64,000 nt of DNA from Prostheceraeus crozeri (taxonomy: Eukaryota > Platyhelminthes > Polycladida > Euryleptidae): assembly GCA_907163375.1 (NCBI GenBank), contig CAJQUW010005334.1, positions 1 to 64,000 on the forward strand. Reading direction: 5' to 3'. Below the pieces are notes generated by a model, which did not search any database, was not told where the DNA came from, and saw only the letters and a list, made by a program, of their open reading frames with translations. Made by a program: the position numbers and the translations under genes. This document shows, piece after piece, positions 46,424 to 59,181 of the stretch. The first letter of the stretch is position 1, and each line of letters opens with the position of its first letter.

Positions 46424-46618
46424 AGATTTCACGAAATGGAATAGCGAATTTTAAACCTCCCGAGGGTTAATGACTTGATCGCAGGTTGTGTGCTTGAAAA
46501 TGGCGAAAACTATTTCGACTTCTTCCGTAACGCATCTGAAAACGTTTGGTTGTATGCGCTTGCGATTTGAATAATTGTAGAATTCGCTCCTCAGATCATA
46601 ACATTTTTATTATTTCAG

Positions 46619-46782
46619 ACTCGAGAATTGGTTCTCCGCTGTAGCAGCGACGTGTCCCATTGTGCGGGGCATAATGCGTCGTCTTGTTTGCGACGACATA
46701 TGCATCCTCTACAATATGGATGGAAAAGGATACCTAGGAAAGAAGGGCTTCAGGAACTTTCCTATACTGGCTGTCATAATAG
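46619..46782 (+). CDS. DUF4806-domain protein, exon B
   Basis: This exon encodes LENWFSAVAATCPIVRGIMR, RLVCDDICILYNMDGKGYLG, KKGFRNFPILAVII. This is the core of the DUF4806 domain, with the typical basic RGIMRRL helix, the W/Y-x-G-x-x-G-K-x-F block (GKGYLGKKGF) and the closing hydrophobic strand. The acceptor tatttcag ends at 46618 and the donor gtgagtgc begins at 46783. It joins exon A across the intron that carries the piggyBac. Confidence 0.78.
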
Positions 46783-47128
46783 GTGAGTGCTTGTTCCGAA
46801 CACTACCGTATTTTGTCGCCCACAAGTAAGAAATATAGGCCTACTATACGATGCTAGTTGCAAGCAGTCGCGATTTCTTCATATTTTGATGGAAACGGGG
46901 CTGGTCCCTAGAAGCATTGTTTTATATACTGTCTTATTTCACAAATATAATTGCCCACTTGCAACGCAGAGACCTAGGATCGATCACATACTTAACTCCA
47001 CTTGTATGTAGTAAATCATGGCCATATAATCAAGTAATGCTGAGCTAATTATATGGCAGAATATACATGCATGATACTAATCAAATATGTTAAGATAATA
47101 ATCATGCAGTGCCCGGTTTCTTTTTCAG

Positions 47129-47257
47129 CTGCGATTCACAAGAATAGCGCCACGTCCAGGACCAGTGCTGAGAAGATCGAGGCATGTGTGGCAAGTCACC
47201 TAAAACATGCCAAAGAAAGACTTTCTAAAAAGGATCAAATAGACCAAGAGAATGCCG
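47129..47257 (+). CDS. DUF4806-domain protein, exon C
   Basis: This exon encodes AIHKNSATSRTSAEKIEACV, ASHLKHAKERLSKKDQIDQE, NA, a basic, probably helical tail after the domain. The acceptor is tctttttcag ending at 47128. Either it splices at gtaatatg (47258) to a further exon, or it reads on to a stop at 47266-47268 after NAGNM. The alanine codon split with exon B restores frame (AVIIAAIHKN). I see no clear later exon. Confidence 0.65.
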
Positions 47258-47332
47258 GTAATATGTAAAAATATAAAGATGAGAACGCAAAGATTTGGTT
47301 TTCTTTTTCGTATGGACGGTTTGTCATTTACA

Positions 47333-47425
47333 GGATGTCCCAGTGACGTCAGCAGCGGGACGTCCTGGTGACCTCCTGAAATGAAGGCCGGGTGACGTCG
47401 ACCCGGGACGAACACACCAGATGCT
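47333..47425. repeat. GACGTC-rich block, possible inverted partner of 63719-63806
   Basis: The block has gtgacgtc repeated with spacing and ends gacccgggacgaacacacc, followed by tttgttaaatatttggcaaa. On the complement, 63719-63806 carries gacgtcactg, gacgtcattc and ccccgggacgagcaaacc, and further in, ttttgttaaatatttatgaa. The resemblance is partial. Confidence 0.4.
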
Positions 47426-49200
47426 TTTGTTAAATATTTGGCAAATACTTGACAACATTTTACTAAACTTCTACTAAAATTTTATCAAATATTTATCTAA
47501 CATAGCTGATGATTTGCCAATTTTTAGCAAATAGCAAATTATTTGGAGAATTCTAATAAAATATCTCAAATTTCTCTCTGATATTATCTTACACAACTCT
47601 TACGTGAATTCCCAACAAAAAAAACATTCTAAAACTGCTCAGAAAATGTCGTGAATTTGCTATAAAAACATTCCAAAAAATGTTATATGTTCAAATGACA
47701 ATGCATGAGAATATTATGAAAATGCTATCTTAAAGCATTTTTAGAATGTTTTCTAGACATTGCCCCAATATTTTGCCACAACATATATCGTAGATGAACT
47801 GTAGTTTTATCAATAAAATGTGAGCATCCTGCGAATCCACTTAATGAGTCAAGATGAAACTAAGTTTAACGATGTGTAAATATATTGCATTATAATTATA
47901 ACATGTTTAATTTACACATAATAAAACTTGTGGGTTTGATCTTGACGCATAAAGTGGGTTCGCAGACCGCTCACATTCTATTGATAAAATTACAGTTAAC
48001 CTACGCCGTAGCAAAACATTGATGAAATTTACCGTTGATATTAATTGAATATATTGTTGATCGAAGTCATCCTGCTGCGAAATGCTCCAAGGATTAACAG
48101 CAGAAAAACTCAATGCTGCTAAAGCCAAAACATTCGGAGGCAGTGACAAGAATAGCCCTACATATTTATACATTATAACTGTTGATTGCTGTCATCATGC
48201 TACGAAATGCTCCAAGGATTAACAGCAGAAAAACTCAATGCTGCTAAAGCCAAAACATTCGGAGGCAGTGGCAAAGAATCACATGATTTAAAGACTCACC
48301 TCATCAGCAGATGTCAGCCTACAGAACTGTCGTAATTGCTCCTCTACCATCAATTGTGCTGGTTTGGTCAGTTTCAATCAGTTCCCATTTATGATATCTC
48401 TTTGATAAAAAATTTATGATATTGCGGTCTGAAATGCACAATTAATAGAGTTTTTGATGCAAAAAGTATTGAATGTGTTTGACGCACATAAGAGAAGGAA
48501 TAGGCCATACAGAATATAACATAATTGAAAAATAGTAAGATGACACAGGTTTTGATCGAGCTTCTATTATAAGAATCATATCAGGTGATATTTTAAACTA
48601 TCTTAGTATCTTTTATCATCCCAATAATTTACAACAGCACGAATTAATCCATGACACATTTTCCCCACGGTGGACAACATACGCCGGTTAAGCAGAAAAT
48701 CCGATTTGATATTTGATGTCAAATAATTTCTCCATTAACTGAAATCAGTAACAATAAGGTACCCTCAAATGTCTTGCACAAATCCGAATTATACAGTGAC
48801 GCATTTGACATTTTAAAAAAACCACAAAAATTCGTATTTAAAAAAATATGCCAACCCTGCATGTAGGCCTGACAAACGACGGTTTAGATGTGCACGCAAG
48901 CTACATTATCGACAGTATCAATCAGCGAATTAAAAGAAGATTCAATCTTTTTCCATACGACCAGCTGGTACAGTGATAATAGTGTGGTCCCAAAGAAGCC
49001 CTGTGATCCTGATGTTTAGCACGACCACTTCACTTCATTCATGTATCTTGGACAGTTTCAATGCCACATTGGTGGACTGCTTTTTAGTATCCCTTTCTCT
49101 CTCAAGAATAGATTTTCAGTAGATTCAATGACGCATGGGACGACTGCTGTGCACATTGCTAAGCGGTGCACGCTGTCATGGTGAGGATTGTCCATAGAAT
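47426..49200. other. Gene-free stretch with a tandem duplication
   Basis: The first 400 bases are very AT-rich with tagcaaat- and aacattct-type words. The tandem duplication at 48064-48273 has its own entry. No exon was recognised. Confidence 0.4.
48064..48273. repeat. Two-copy tandem duplication, period 125 bp
   Basis: The block gaaatgctccaaggattaac followed by agcagaaaaactcaatgctg and ctaaagccaaaacattcgga occurs from 48079 and again from 48204. The two copies differ at very few bases, so the duplication is recent. Confidence 0.9.
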
Positions 49201-49479
49201 ATGGATTCTCTCTCTATACTCGATGCTGATGAATTTCAGAGAAAGTTAACTTATGATTTGAGACGATTTGATGAGGGACCACACTATCATCATCGTACCG
49301 ACCAGCTCCCGAATGAAACACCCACTGGAAGGCAGCCGCATACGCTGCGGATTCTATTCGAGAATCCGGAGAACGCTTGCAATTTTTTTAAATGGAGGAA
49401 ATTAATGTTTATTTACCACCCCTATTTTTGGGAAATATGCCTCATCATCAAGGATCGAAGTCTCCATCTCCTATCATGA
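49201..49479 (+). other. Coding-like open frame, unrecognised
   Basis: The 92-codon frame from ATG reads MDSLSILDADEFQRKLTYDL, RRFDEGPHYHHRTD, QLPNETPTGRQPHTLRILFE, then NPENACNFFKW. Its first 65 codons have balanced, protein-like composition compared with the surrounding AT-rich sequence, and then it runs into low-complexity t-runs. No family was recognised. It could be an exon or part of a decayed element. Confidence 0.25.
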
Positions 49480-50104
49480 TGAATCACACGATTAATTCTT
49501 TAACTGAATGCACATTTTATTTGGAAATTGAAGGACATTATAATTTGAATGGTTGGCTTAGAATGTTTTTTCAAGTCATGTTTTTACACCTGATTTACAA
49601 ATACGATTTATTTGCTACTCACATGTCTGAATAATAGTGACGCACCATATACACTCCATCTGGACACTCATATCAACGCTAATGATCTTAAACAAAGGAT
49701 GGCAACATGCATATTATCCTCAATGAATAGTGAAAACTGCGCCGTCAGTTTTCACTTCGACGAACTGAATCACACCCTCACACCACAGGAGGAATCCGTG
49801 AACTGACTGATAGACGTAGCGCGCGGCGAAGAAATGCTTTGCAATGTTCGAAGTCGGGAGGCTCGCCATCTTGAAGACATGATAATCCCTTCTCAGAATA
49901 GGTCAGAAATATAAATTAGATAATTGCAGAGGTTGGGATGCATTAGAATAAAGTAATGCTTTAGAAATAATCATGAAAACTGATTACTCGTGCAACATGC
50001 TCGTGACACACTCGTGAAACATCGGGAAATGATAGCAACTCTGCCTTATACAGACTTCTAAATATAGCACCCAATATAGGATTCTCGTCACGAATCCTAG
50101 TCAT

Positions 50105-50153
50105 TTAGGCCCCAGTAAATTTAGGCCCCACAAGAAATGGTCATTTAGGCCCC
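50105..50153 (+). repeat. Triple TTAGGCCCC motif at the left palindrome edge
   Basis: ttaggcccc occurs at 50105, 50121 and 50145. The complementary set is at 63024, 63048 and 63064 on the right edge. The motif marks the outer ends of the arms. Confidence 0.8.
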
Positions 50154-51607
50154 ATGTTCTTATGTTATTTTAAATACAAGATTACAATCAAAACCAAGAA
50201 AATGTTATGATACATAGGAGCCATACATTACAGAAATATGCTTGGTTTTATCAAAGATGCCGCAGAATTGTCTGGGGAGTGGTATGTGGATTGTTCGAGA
50301 ATGTCGAAAACACCGGTTTATGATGTTATTTTAACCACGGACAGTTGCAGCGTTTATGAGGTATCAAAAGACTGCAAATTTTATGAAACCACCAGAAATG
50401 TCAATGGTTTTACAAGAAATTGTAGTAGTTGTATTTAAATAGCAATAATTCAAAATTGGACATATTTCATTCACGTGATCATGATGTTATTTTTATCCTG
50501 CAAAAACATACAACAAACTTGGTATCATTGGATAGAGAATTGTTCACTCTATCTAGAAATATCAACGCTTTTACAGAAAATGCTGACACAATGTCGGAAA
50601 CTACAGATTGATATATTTTGTGCATGGATGTTTCTGTCACAAATTCCTTCTAAATTTATGTTAGATTTTGTTTAAAACGCTGCAGCACGCATTTCTAAAC
50701 GTACCAGCTGGACGTGAAATTTTGTGGTCTGCCGCTATTAACGAAGCTATCAGCCTATATCTACGCACACGGCATGTTTCAAGGCAGCAGGGAAAGTAAG
50801 TATCTTTTATTTCATTGCAATGAATGTTTAGTCTTATTGCAGGGAGTTAGAAACAACCCTATATAGATAACTAAAGAATAGAAGGGAGTGCTATGTACAG
50901 GGCACTGTGCATATGCAGCAGATGAATAATGAGTAATGAATAAGCAGATGTTGATGGAATGGCTATGGCTACTGCATGGGTTGAGTCGGCAAATATTTGG
51001 TCTCGCATCTATTACACCGGCTATCTGGTGGTAGCAAGCTTCCATTTTTGTTGTCGTGTCTAGTTGCTCAGAAATTTTTGACTCCAAATCCCTCAATGAA
51101 ATAAGTGTGTGTCTTGATTTGTTTGTTTGTCTTGCTTCACCTTTCGTGGTCCTGCTTTGCATCCTACAGGCACGCGTGAACAGGGGACTAGGGAAAGCTC
51201 AGCCCGCCTAATCTTCAACCAGACACATTGATCTCGGACTTTTGATTGCACATGAATGATATTGAACTACATATAGATGAGCTGGCAGTGGATGCCAATG
51301 CAACTATTGCTTGCACTTACCTAAGTCATGAATACCTTTAGAGTGTTCAAATTGTCATGATTCCATCAAACTTTAGGAAATCCAATCCACATGTCAGACT
51401 CTTTTTGCATGTATCAGATACTGTGATCGATTTTTACCACCATGACAACTAGATCATTAGATTCTAAGAACATCTCCACGACAACTTCGCAAGCCGGGTC
51501 GACCAGAGAAATTTGATTTGTGCCTCGGAACAACCCTCAGATACATGGCTACGAAGACAGAGATTCGAACATTCAGGCATGATGATTGCAGCAATCCTCG
51601 AAGCCTA

Positions 51608-52430
51608 GTTAGAATAGAATAGAAATGTTTTATTTCCATAAATGATAATCAAATAATAACATAAGTCATAAGTCAGTTTGTACAATCAAATTACATTAGA
51701 AGTCAATTTGGCGAATCAATGTACCCATTTAAATACAATGACATAAATACAAAAAAGGCGTCACATCTGCGTTTGGTCTTGTATGGATCAAAAATTGTTC
51801 GACCTGATCGTTTGCTGGTTGGCAGTGTTATACCATGCAAGATATAATCCGGAGAAGTACACTTTCTAAAAAATCTAATTGAATGTTCAAGTCGTCTGGA
51901 AGACAAAGATGGCAAGCAGTCACATTCAAAGTCAAATCCACAAATTATCTGATGAGCTCGGCGTTGTAATTTTTCTAGCTTCTTGGATAAATACACAGGG
52001 ATTGAAACAAAAAGTGGGGAACAATATTCAAGGAGGGATCTCAGCAGGGAGTTATAGACACAAATAAGATCTTCAACACAAATATGAAGCACTTCAATAC
52101 TCTGAGACTATGGAGACGCTGTACGAACAATTTCTCAACATACTTAAAATGCTTATGCCATTTTAGATCATCACTCCACACAATCCCGAGGATCTTATGT
52201 TCCGTCACAAAATCAATTCCTTGAACACAGACCGGGTTACAAAGGGTGATTTGCGTATAATGATACATTTTGATTTTGATGTGTTTACAATAGTTCGTCA
52301 ATACAAGAGGCTTCAGTTCTCTTTTGAAATAATATCTCCTAGGATGAATTTCAGCGATGGAGCTGCGATTATATTTAACACTTCTAAAATCATTCTTTAC
52401 ATTTGGAATGTCTAGGAATATCGGTGACAA
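51608..52430 (-). pseudogene. CR1/jockey-like LINE 3' fragment (left arm)
   Basis: Reading the minus strand, the frame at 52430-52041 contains TEHKILGIVWSDDLKWHKHF and KLFVQRLHSLRVLK, the segment just after the RT catalytic region. The overlapping frame 52092-51703 continues VYNSLLRSLLEYCSPLFVSI, KLEKLQRRAHQIICG, the usual LINE C-terminus. The two frames are offset by one frameshift. The 3' end has aataaa and short attct repeats (complement of gttagaatagaatag, from 51608), typical of CR1-like tails. It is 5'-truncated, as most LINE insertions are. Confidence 0.75.
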
Positions 52431-53831
52431 AGTAAAAAGTTATAGCATGATGGTGTGTATAACAGTGATGAAACTGGTTCAAAGGCACCATTCGGTGACC
52501 CACTCAATGACTCGGGTCCTTTTTGTGTTCTTATGCTTTTGTAGTCATAGAGCAAGCTTGTAGCTCAATTGTGGTCGAAGTGAATAATCCGTTAGCCTAT
52601 ACTAAGTCTATCACTGGGCGACTGGAAATGCAATTAGTCATTGTTCAATGGCAAAAGACAAGTAAGGATTCAGTGCAAGTCGCTTGGATTATCACTAGCC
52701 GACACAGCTCTGAAAGAGGCGCCATGAGGCTATGATGTAAATTCACTGATAATTTTACAGGAAATAAGTAGCCATGAGTAACCATAAGGGAATGATTTTC
52801 CAATATTTAGTAGTTTAAAATTGAAATATTACAGATGAAGCTCTTATTTGCTGTATCACAGGAATTCTATGTGCATGTGATCGAGTTTGACGATTCGTGC
52901 TATCAGTATTTAAAATTTTTTCGCGGTTGCGCGGTACGGTATAGAGGCGAAAAATGAAGGTGAGGAACAATTCGAAAGCACTTCCGCAAATTTTGGAAAG
53001 TTGAATTTTGTGTGCAACTTATCACTTAGAGTTTAATTACTTCAGTACGAGTAGAGCAATCTGATTTCATTCAGATGCTGTACATATAAAAATCTGACTG
53101 AGTCTTATTAATATGTTTGCATGTTTTTCAGGAAATTTTTTTAAAAGTATGATCCTAAAGGCCAACTTCGATACAAAGTCACATCATTGGTCGTCTAGCC
53201 TGCTAGCAATTGACGACAATCATTTGAAAAAATCCTCTCGCAAAAGTATGGCAATTTTGATATCAAAAGACTGACTATATGCATGTTCAAAATTGTAATT
53301 CTTGATGTTTAGGTCCATTTTTTGCTTATATAATTTAAATGTATGTAGTCCCATTTTTTCGATGGGGCACTGTCAGAGGATTTTGGCTCAATGTGGCCTG
53401 ATCTGTAATATAGCTTGTGCGGGACATGTTCAAATTAATTTCACTTCCCCTGAACGAACTGCGTTGCTCGTGATAGGCATTGCAAATTGTTACAGCCACA
53501 AAAATAATGAATGACAGCATTAGTAGCTGAGTAGTTAATTGTAAAACGCCTTCAATTTCAGGCAAATGACATGATATACAATGATAATGACCTTAATACT
53601 TGTATATTACAAAATAAATTCCAGAGAAGCATGGCATAATTACATGTAAGTGCAGATGCTTTATGCCAATTGTGATCGTTGCTATAAACTTACATGCGCT
53701 ATTAAAGATTGGACATAAGTGAGCATGTTTGATATGCATATGTCATATTTGAATGCTTGATGCATATGCCCTATGTCAATTTGACGTTTTTTGCATCAAC
53801 TATCTTCAACTTCATCAATAATAATTTTCAT

Positions 53832-53998
53832 TGCAGTTCATCGGTCTCATTTGATAGTGATCTCTTTACATTTTTATAGAGAGCTTTAGTTGCCTCACAC
53901 TTGCTTTGCTGCCATTGCTTGAAACGCAACTTCTTTTCTTTGTCAGCGCTTTCCACTTCCGAATTCCACCATCAGGTCTCTCTTATGCCTGCCCAGCC
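53832..53998 (-). pseudogene. RTE-type LINE linker fragment (left arm)
   Basis: The minus strand reads RET-stop-WWNSEVESADKEKKLRF, then KQWQQSKCEATKALYKNVKR. This matches the WWNEEV..A...KK..F..W segment between endonuclease and reverse transcriptase of RTE elements. A stop interrupts it and neither flanking domain is seen. The mirrored copy is at 59182-59348. Confidence 0.65.
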
Positions 53999-54919
53999 TT
54001 TGCTGCGACCACACTCTTTTTCAGCACCAAGCTGTCTTTATCCTGTTCCACTCCAAGTCAAATGTATTTTGGTCTGCAATATATCCTTCATGGTTCATAA
54101 CCTCCTCGTTGAAGTGTATGGTTAAAGTGCAACTCCACAATGAACTCAGAATGCCGACGCATGTACAATGGGCCATATATTTACATCGTGCTGAAAACGA
54201 AAGATAAAACGTCTAGAAGGCTATTCCTTTTATTATCTAGTTCGATCACTGCATGATGACGATTGACGCTGTTGGAGATTCGTGTGCAACATTTTTTGCT
54301 TCATCTCTGAAATATAAAAGATTAATTGGATTGAATGATAAATTGATTATAATATTTATTTATTTCGTGTTTCCATGATTGCATGTATTCATTGACTAAG
54401 GAGACATCGAAACCTTGCTCTTTAATTCATCCAGGGTAGTTTGATTGATTTGTTTGAGTATCTGTATGTGCATTATAAATGGCTGCTGGGATGATTTTCA
54501 TCATCGTATGAGAATGTATAAATTCTTGTAAAAAAATAAAATCAAATATCAGCATACCGATGGTGAGAAACGAAGGAAATCGTTATTCGCACGCATAAAT
54601 TCTTGCGAATTTTTGCGTCGGAATAACAGTGGCCTGGTAAGGAGCAGGAATCTGAGACAAAACTATTTACAACCCATGAATGTGTCAATGGATCAGGAAC
54701 GTGATCATTTTCATTTTCTATGTAAGACACAGTCAACAATGACCCAATTTCATTTTGCAGAAAATACGTGATCTAGCTAGACGTGTTTACTTGCTTCTGC
54801 TCGTGAATATCAATGTCGATCGTGATTTGTGGATCTGACTGTGACAGTCAGTCCTTAGTTCTACTGTTACAAGTAAACAGTTAACATCTTGTAAATATTA
54901 TTCCTTTTTTCTTCAACAG

Positions 54920-55015
54920 GTCGTCTACGCTAACCCAAAGGATTTTCAGAAACCGTCAACGATGTGTCTTAGTGTTGGTCAGTGCAATGAATCAAATTTC
55001 AAAGCTGTTCAATGA
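54920..55015 (+). other. Possible terminal exon in the left arm
   Basis: After a strong acceptor (tttttcttcaacag), an open stretch reads VVYANPKDFQKPSTMCLSVG, QCNESNFKAVQ, then stop at 55013-55015. The sequence looks protein-like, but I recognise no family and no upstream exon. It is mirrored at 58165-58260. Confidence 0.25.
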
Positions 55016-56267
55016 GCAGAAGATTGTGGATTGATGAGCTGGAAAATGAAGTGCACTTCTCTTCTGTTTCACTTCAGTGTCCTGAAATCTTCAATATAGT
55101 GGAAATTAGTGTAACTCGTTGCGAAGAACGAGTTTCAGCATGATGTGGCATTTTTGGGGAATTGTGATATTCCTGTGTATGATAGTGGTATGTAGACTGG
55201 GACAGTGTCACGACTTTGTTGACATACTATGGTTTGGTAAAGTTGGACAAATTGTATCTTTCATGTGAAAATCAGTCTGTTTTTGAAACTTGTCAGTGTT
55301 GTGAATTCCTATATGAATAAAATGTGAAGTTAATGACTTGCTCTTATAATGTACTAAGTGTATGGAAGGTAGTAGGCGAATGGGCAAGGCAAGGGAAGCG
55401 CAAATCCAATAACAGTTAAATTTGTGTTTGAATATGCAATCGGCTAGTGTTAGGGTAAGGTTTGGCGAACGGGCTAGTTTCCAGGGATGAGGGCTTCGAA
55501 TCTGGATTGTAGGTGAATAGAGGATCAATACGAGTATAAGTTTGCCTAGGTTTCGGTGTTGGGTCGTATCTTAAGAAGGAGTTGAAGTTTCGCAAAGATG
55601 ACTTGTATATTTCATGCGCATAGGCCTACATGTCATAGTGGTGGTAGTTGGCATGTGTCAGGAAGGTTTGCATAGGTGATAGAGCATGCTCATATTACCC
55701 ACAGGCATTGCTAGGAATGTTTGACAACATATTAGGACAGTAGAAATATGCTACGAAGGAGGCATGGTTATGGTTATAGGCCGTAATTGCAGTTGAACAT
55801 AAATTTTAGTAATGAGTTGTATTGTAAGTGATGGATAAGCGCTAGGACTTCATGGAGGGAAGACACTGAAGAGGTCTAAATATTTCCTTAAAAACTGTGA
55901 CAGTCACGGAACTAAGTTATGCAAATTACATGTACATGCAATTGTTATGCAGGCCTATACCCACATGTAGCTACATGTGCCAATAGCAGCAGGTAAGAGG
56001 GGGCGCGTGAATTCAGCAGGAATGGATTTAGGAAGGAATTCTAGTTGGCATATGCACGAAAAGATCCCGAGAGGAAAATTGAAATGCAGTTGGACATTCC
56101 GTGAATTGCTGAACATTCCGTTGTGTTCCAATTCATTACCCACAAGTTGATGATCACTCAGACGCCATGCGAACATAGTCAAGTCAATTTTACGCCAGGT
56201 GTCTTGGAATTTATTGATCAACATCTAAAAATCTCAAATAGTGTCCAGCCTTCAGTTCATTTAATAA

Positions 56268-56912
56268 GGCCAAGGTTTATGGCTCAATTGATTATATTCT
56301 TTCTGGCTCCGCCTGAGTTGTGAAAGAATGCTTATAATTATTGCATTTTTAAGTATAATAATCATTATTTGACATAATTTCAAAATAAAACTGTTAATAC
56401 ATTAGTTAAACATATTATTTTTGTGCATTTGATATACGAGACATGTAAATGTATTTAAACTTAGCTTGTTGGGGTGTGCACACAGCGTGCTCATTTTTTA
56501 AAGAATTCGTATTGTTCAACACCTAAATGAGTTCAAGTCACCTGCAAGCGATCACATTTCGATATATTGCTCATTTGGAACAAGCTGTTTATGAATACGC
56601 GCGGGCGAGCGTTTATAGTTTGCGCGTCGTGCACGGTTGTCTGCGCTGCCGCTTGAACCACGGATGAACCGCTAAGCATGTTCTGTCTTCCTTGAGCATG
56701 AAATTGAGGTCCTATCACATTGTTTAGCCTCTGATACATGCAGACACATGAGACGCAAAGTCTATGTAACAGGACTGCCAACTATACTAACTTATATTGC
56801 AGCAATATCCCGCATGGCCACGGATGTTTGGGGTCATAATTACGCGTGGTTCACACGTGAATTACGCGTGATTGAGTGTGGCATTTCACCTATTGTACTA
56901 AGCTCCAACGGT
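56268..56912. other. Unique spacer at the palindrome centre
   Basis: These 645 bases are not self-complementary. They include an AT-rich half (56330-56460) and a more GC-rich part (56595-56680). Near 56840-56875, aattacgcgtg is directly repeated. No gene was recognised. Confidence 0.8.
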
Positions 56913-58164
56913 TTATCAAATGAACTGAAGGCTGGACACTATTTGAGATTTTTAGATGTTGATCAATAAATTCCAAGACAGCTGGCGTAAAATTGACTTG
57001 ACTATGTTTGCATGGCGTCTGAGTGATCATCAACTTGTGGGTAATGAATTGGAACACAACGGAATGTTCAGCAATTCACGGAATGTCCAACTGCATTTCA
57101 ATTTTCCTCTCGGGATCTTTTCGTGCATATGCCAACTAGAATTCCTTCCTAAATCCATTCCTGCTGAATTCACGCGCCCCCTCTTACCTGCTGCTATTGG
57201 CACATGTAGCTACATGTGGGTATAGGCCTGCATAACAATTGCATGTACATGTAATTTGCATAACTTAGTTCCGTGACTGTCACAGTTTTTAAGGAAATAT
57301 TTAGACCTCTTCAGTGTCTTCCCTCCATGAAGTCCTAGCGCTTATCCATCACTTACAATACAACTCATTACTAAAATTTATGTTCAACTGCAATTACGGC
57401 CTATAACCATAACCATGCCTCCTTCGTAGCATATTTCTACTGTCCTAATATGTTGTCAAACATTCCTAGCAATGCCTGTGGGTAATATGAGCATGCTCTA
57501 TCACCTATGCAAACCTTCCTGACACATGCCAACTACCACCACTATGACATGTAGGCCTATGCGCATGAAATATACAAGTCATCTTTGCGAAACTTCAACT
57601 CCTTCTTAAGATACGACCCAACACCGAAACCTAGGCAAACTTATACTCGTATTGATCCTCTATTCACCTACAATCCAGATTCGAAGCCCTCATCCCTGGA
57701 AACTAGCCCGTTCGCCAAACCTTACCCTAACACTAGCCGATTGCATATTCAAACACAAATTTAACTGTTATTGGATTTGCGCTTCCCTTGCCTTGCCCAT
57801 TCGCCTACTACCTTCCATACACTTAGTACATTATAAGAGCAAGTCATTAACTTCACATTTTATTCATATAGGAATTCACAACACTGACAAGTTTCAAAAA
57901 CAGACTGATTTTCACATGAAAGATACAATTTGTCCAACTTTACCAAACCATAGTATGTCAACAAAGTCGTGACACTGTCCCAGTCTACATACCACTATCA
58001 TACACAGGAATATCACAATTCACCAAAAATGCCACATCATGCTGAAACTCGTTCTTCGCAACGAGTTACACTAATTTCCACTATATTGAAGATTTCAGGA
58101 CACTGAAGTGAAACAGAAGAGAAGTGCACTTCATTTTCCAGCTCATCAATCCACAATCTTCTGC

Positions 58165-58260
58165 TCATTGAACAGCTTTGAAATTTGATTCATTGCACTG
58201 ACCAACACTAAGACACATCGTTGACGGTTTCTGAAAATCCTTTGGGTTAGCGTAGACGAC
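58165..58260 (-). other. Possible terminal exon in the right arm
   Basis: This is the mirror copy of 54920-55015, with the same acceptor and the same 31-residue open stretch on the minus strand. I recognise no family. Confidence 0.25.
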
Positions 58261-59181
58261 CTGTTGAAGAAAAAAGGAATAATATTTACAAGATGTTAAC
58301 TGTTTACTTGTAACAGTAGAACTAAGGACTGACTGTCACAGTCAGATCCACAAATCACGATCGACATTGATATTCACGAGCAGAAGCAAGTAAACACGTC
58401 TAGCTAGATCACGTATTTTCTGCAAAATGAAATTGGGTCATTGTTGACTGTGTCTTACATAGAAAATGAAAATGATCACGTTCCTGATCCATTGACACAT
58501 TCATGGGTTGTAAATAGTTTTGTCTCAGATTCCTGCTCCTTACCAGGCCACTGTTATTCCGACGCAAAAATTCGCAAGAATTTATGCGTGCGAATAACGA
58601 TTTCCTTCGTTTCTCACCATCGGTATGCTGATATTTGATTTTATTTTTTTACAAGAATTTATACATTCTCATACGATGATGAAAATCATCCCAGCAGCCA
58701 TTTATAATGCACATACAGATACTCAAACAAATCAATCAAACTACCCTGGATGAATTAAAGAGCAAGGTTTCGATGTCTCCTTAGTCAATGAATACATGCA
58801 ATCATGGAAACACGAAATAAATAAATATTATAATCAATTTATCATTCAATCCAATTAATCTTTTATATTTCAGAGATGAAGCAAAAAATGTTGCACACGA
58901 ATCTCCAACAGCGTCAATCGTCATCATGCAGTGATCGAACTAGATAATAAAAGGAATAGCCTTCTAGACGTTTTATCTTTCGTTTTCAGCACGATGTAAA
59001 TATATGGCCCATTGTACATGCGTCGGCATTCTGAGTTCATTGTGGAGTTGCACTTTAACCATACACTTCAACGAGGAGGTTATGAACCATGAAGGATATA
59101 TTGCAGACCAAAATACATTTGACTTGGAGTGGAACAGGATAAAGACAGCTTGGTGCTGAAAAAGAGTGTGGTCGCAGCAAA

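Larger units (their letters stand above)
43845..46466 (+). mobile_element. Complete piggyBac transposon
   Basis: The element is 2622 bp and flanked by TTAA on both sides (43841-43844 and 46467-46470), the piggyBac target sequence. The ends are inverted: CCCTCGGGGGGGTTTT at the left, and aaacctcccgaggg at the right (complement CCCTCGGGAGGTTT). Subterminal 16-bp palindromes gggtccacgtggaccc (43863), gggtccagctggaccc (44041) and gggtccacatggaccc (46408) occur at both ends. It holds a single uninterrupted transposase. Intact ends, target sites and reading frame make recent mobility plausible. Confidence 0.97.
50076..56267 (+). repeat. Left arm of 13 kb palindrome
   Basis: Every position x here matches the complement of roughly 113180 - x on the right. 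Long open frames are mirrored with identical translations (for example 50238-50438 with 62739-62939, 53302-53514 with 59666-59878, 55208-55528 with 57652-57972). Visible differences are a 4-bp change in length near 50690, one base in a C run near 52240, and a substitution near 56207. The outermost 40 bases are more diverged. The arm carries minus-strand LINE fragments but no recognised host gene. Confidence 0.95.

Noticed and set aside
51703-52092. Host gene duplicated in the palindrome
   Set aside because: The frame is the C-terminal part of a CR1/jockey-like LINE, with the expected tail.
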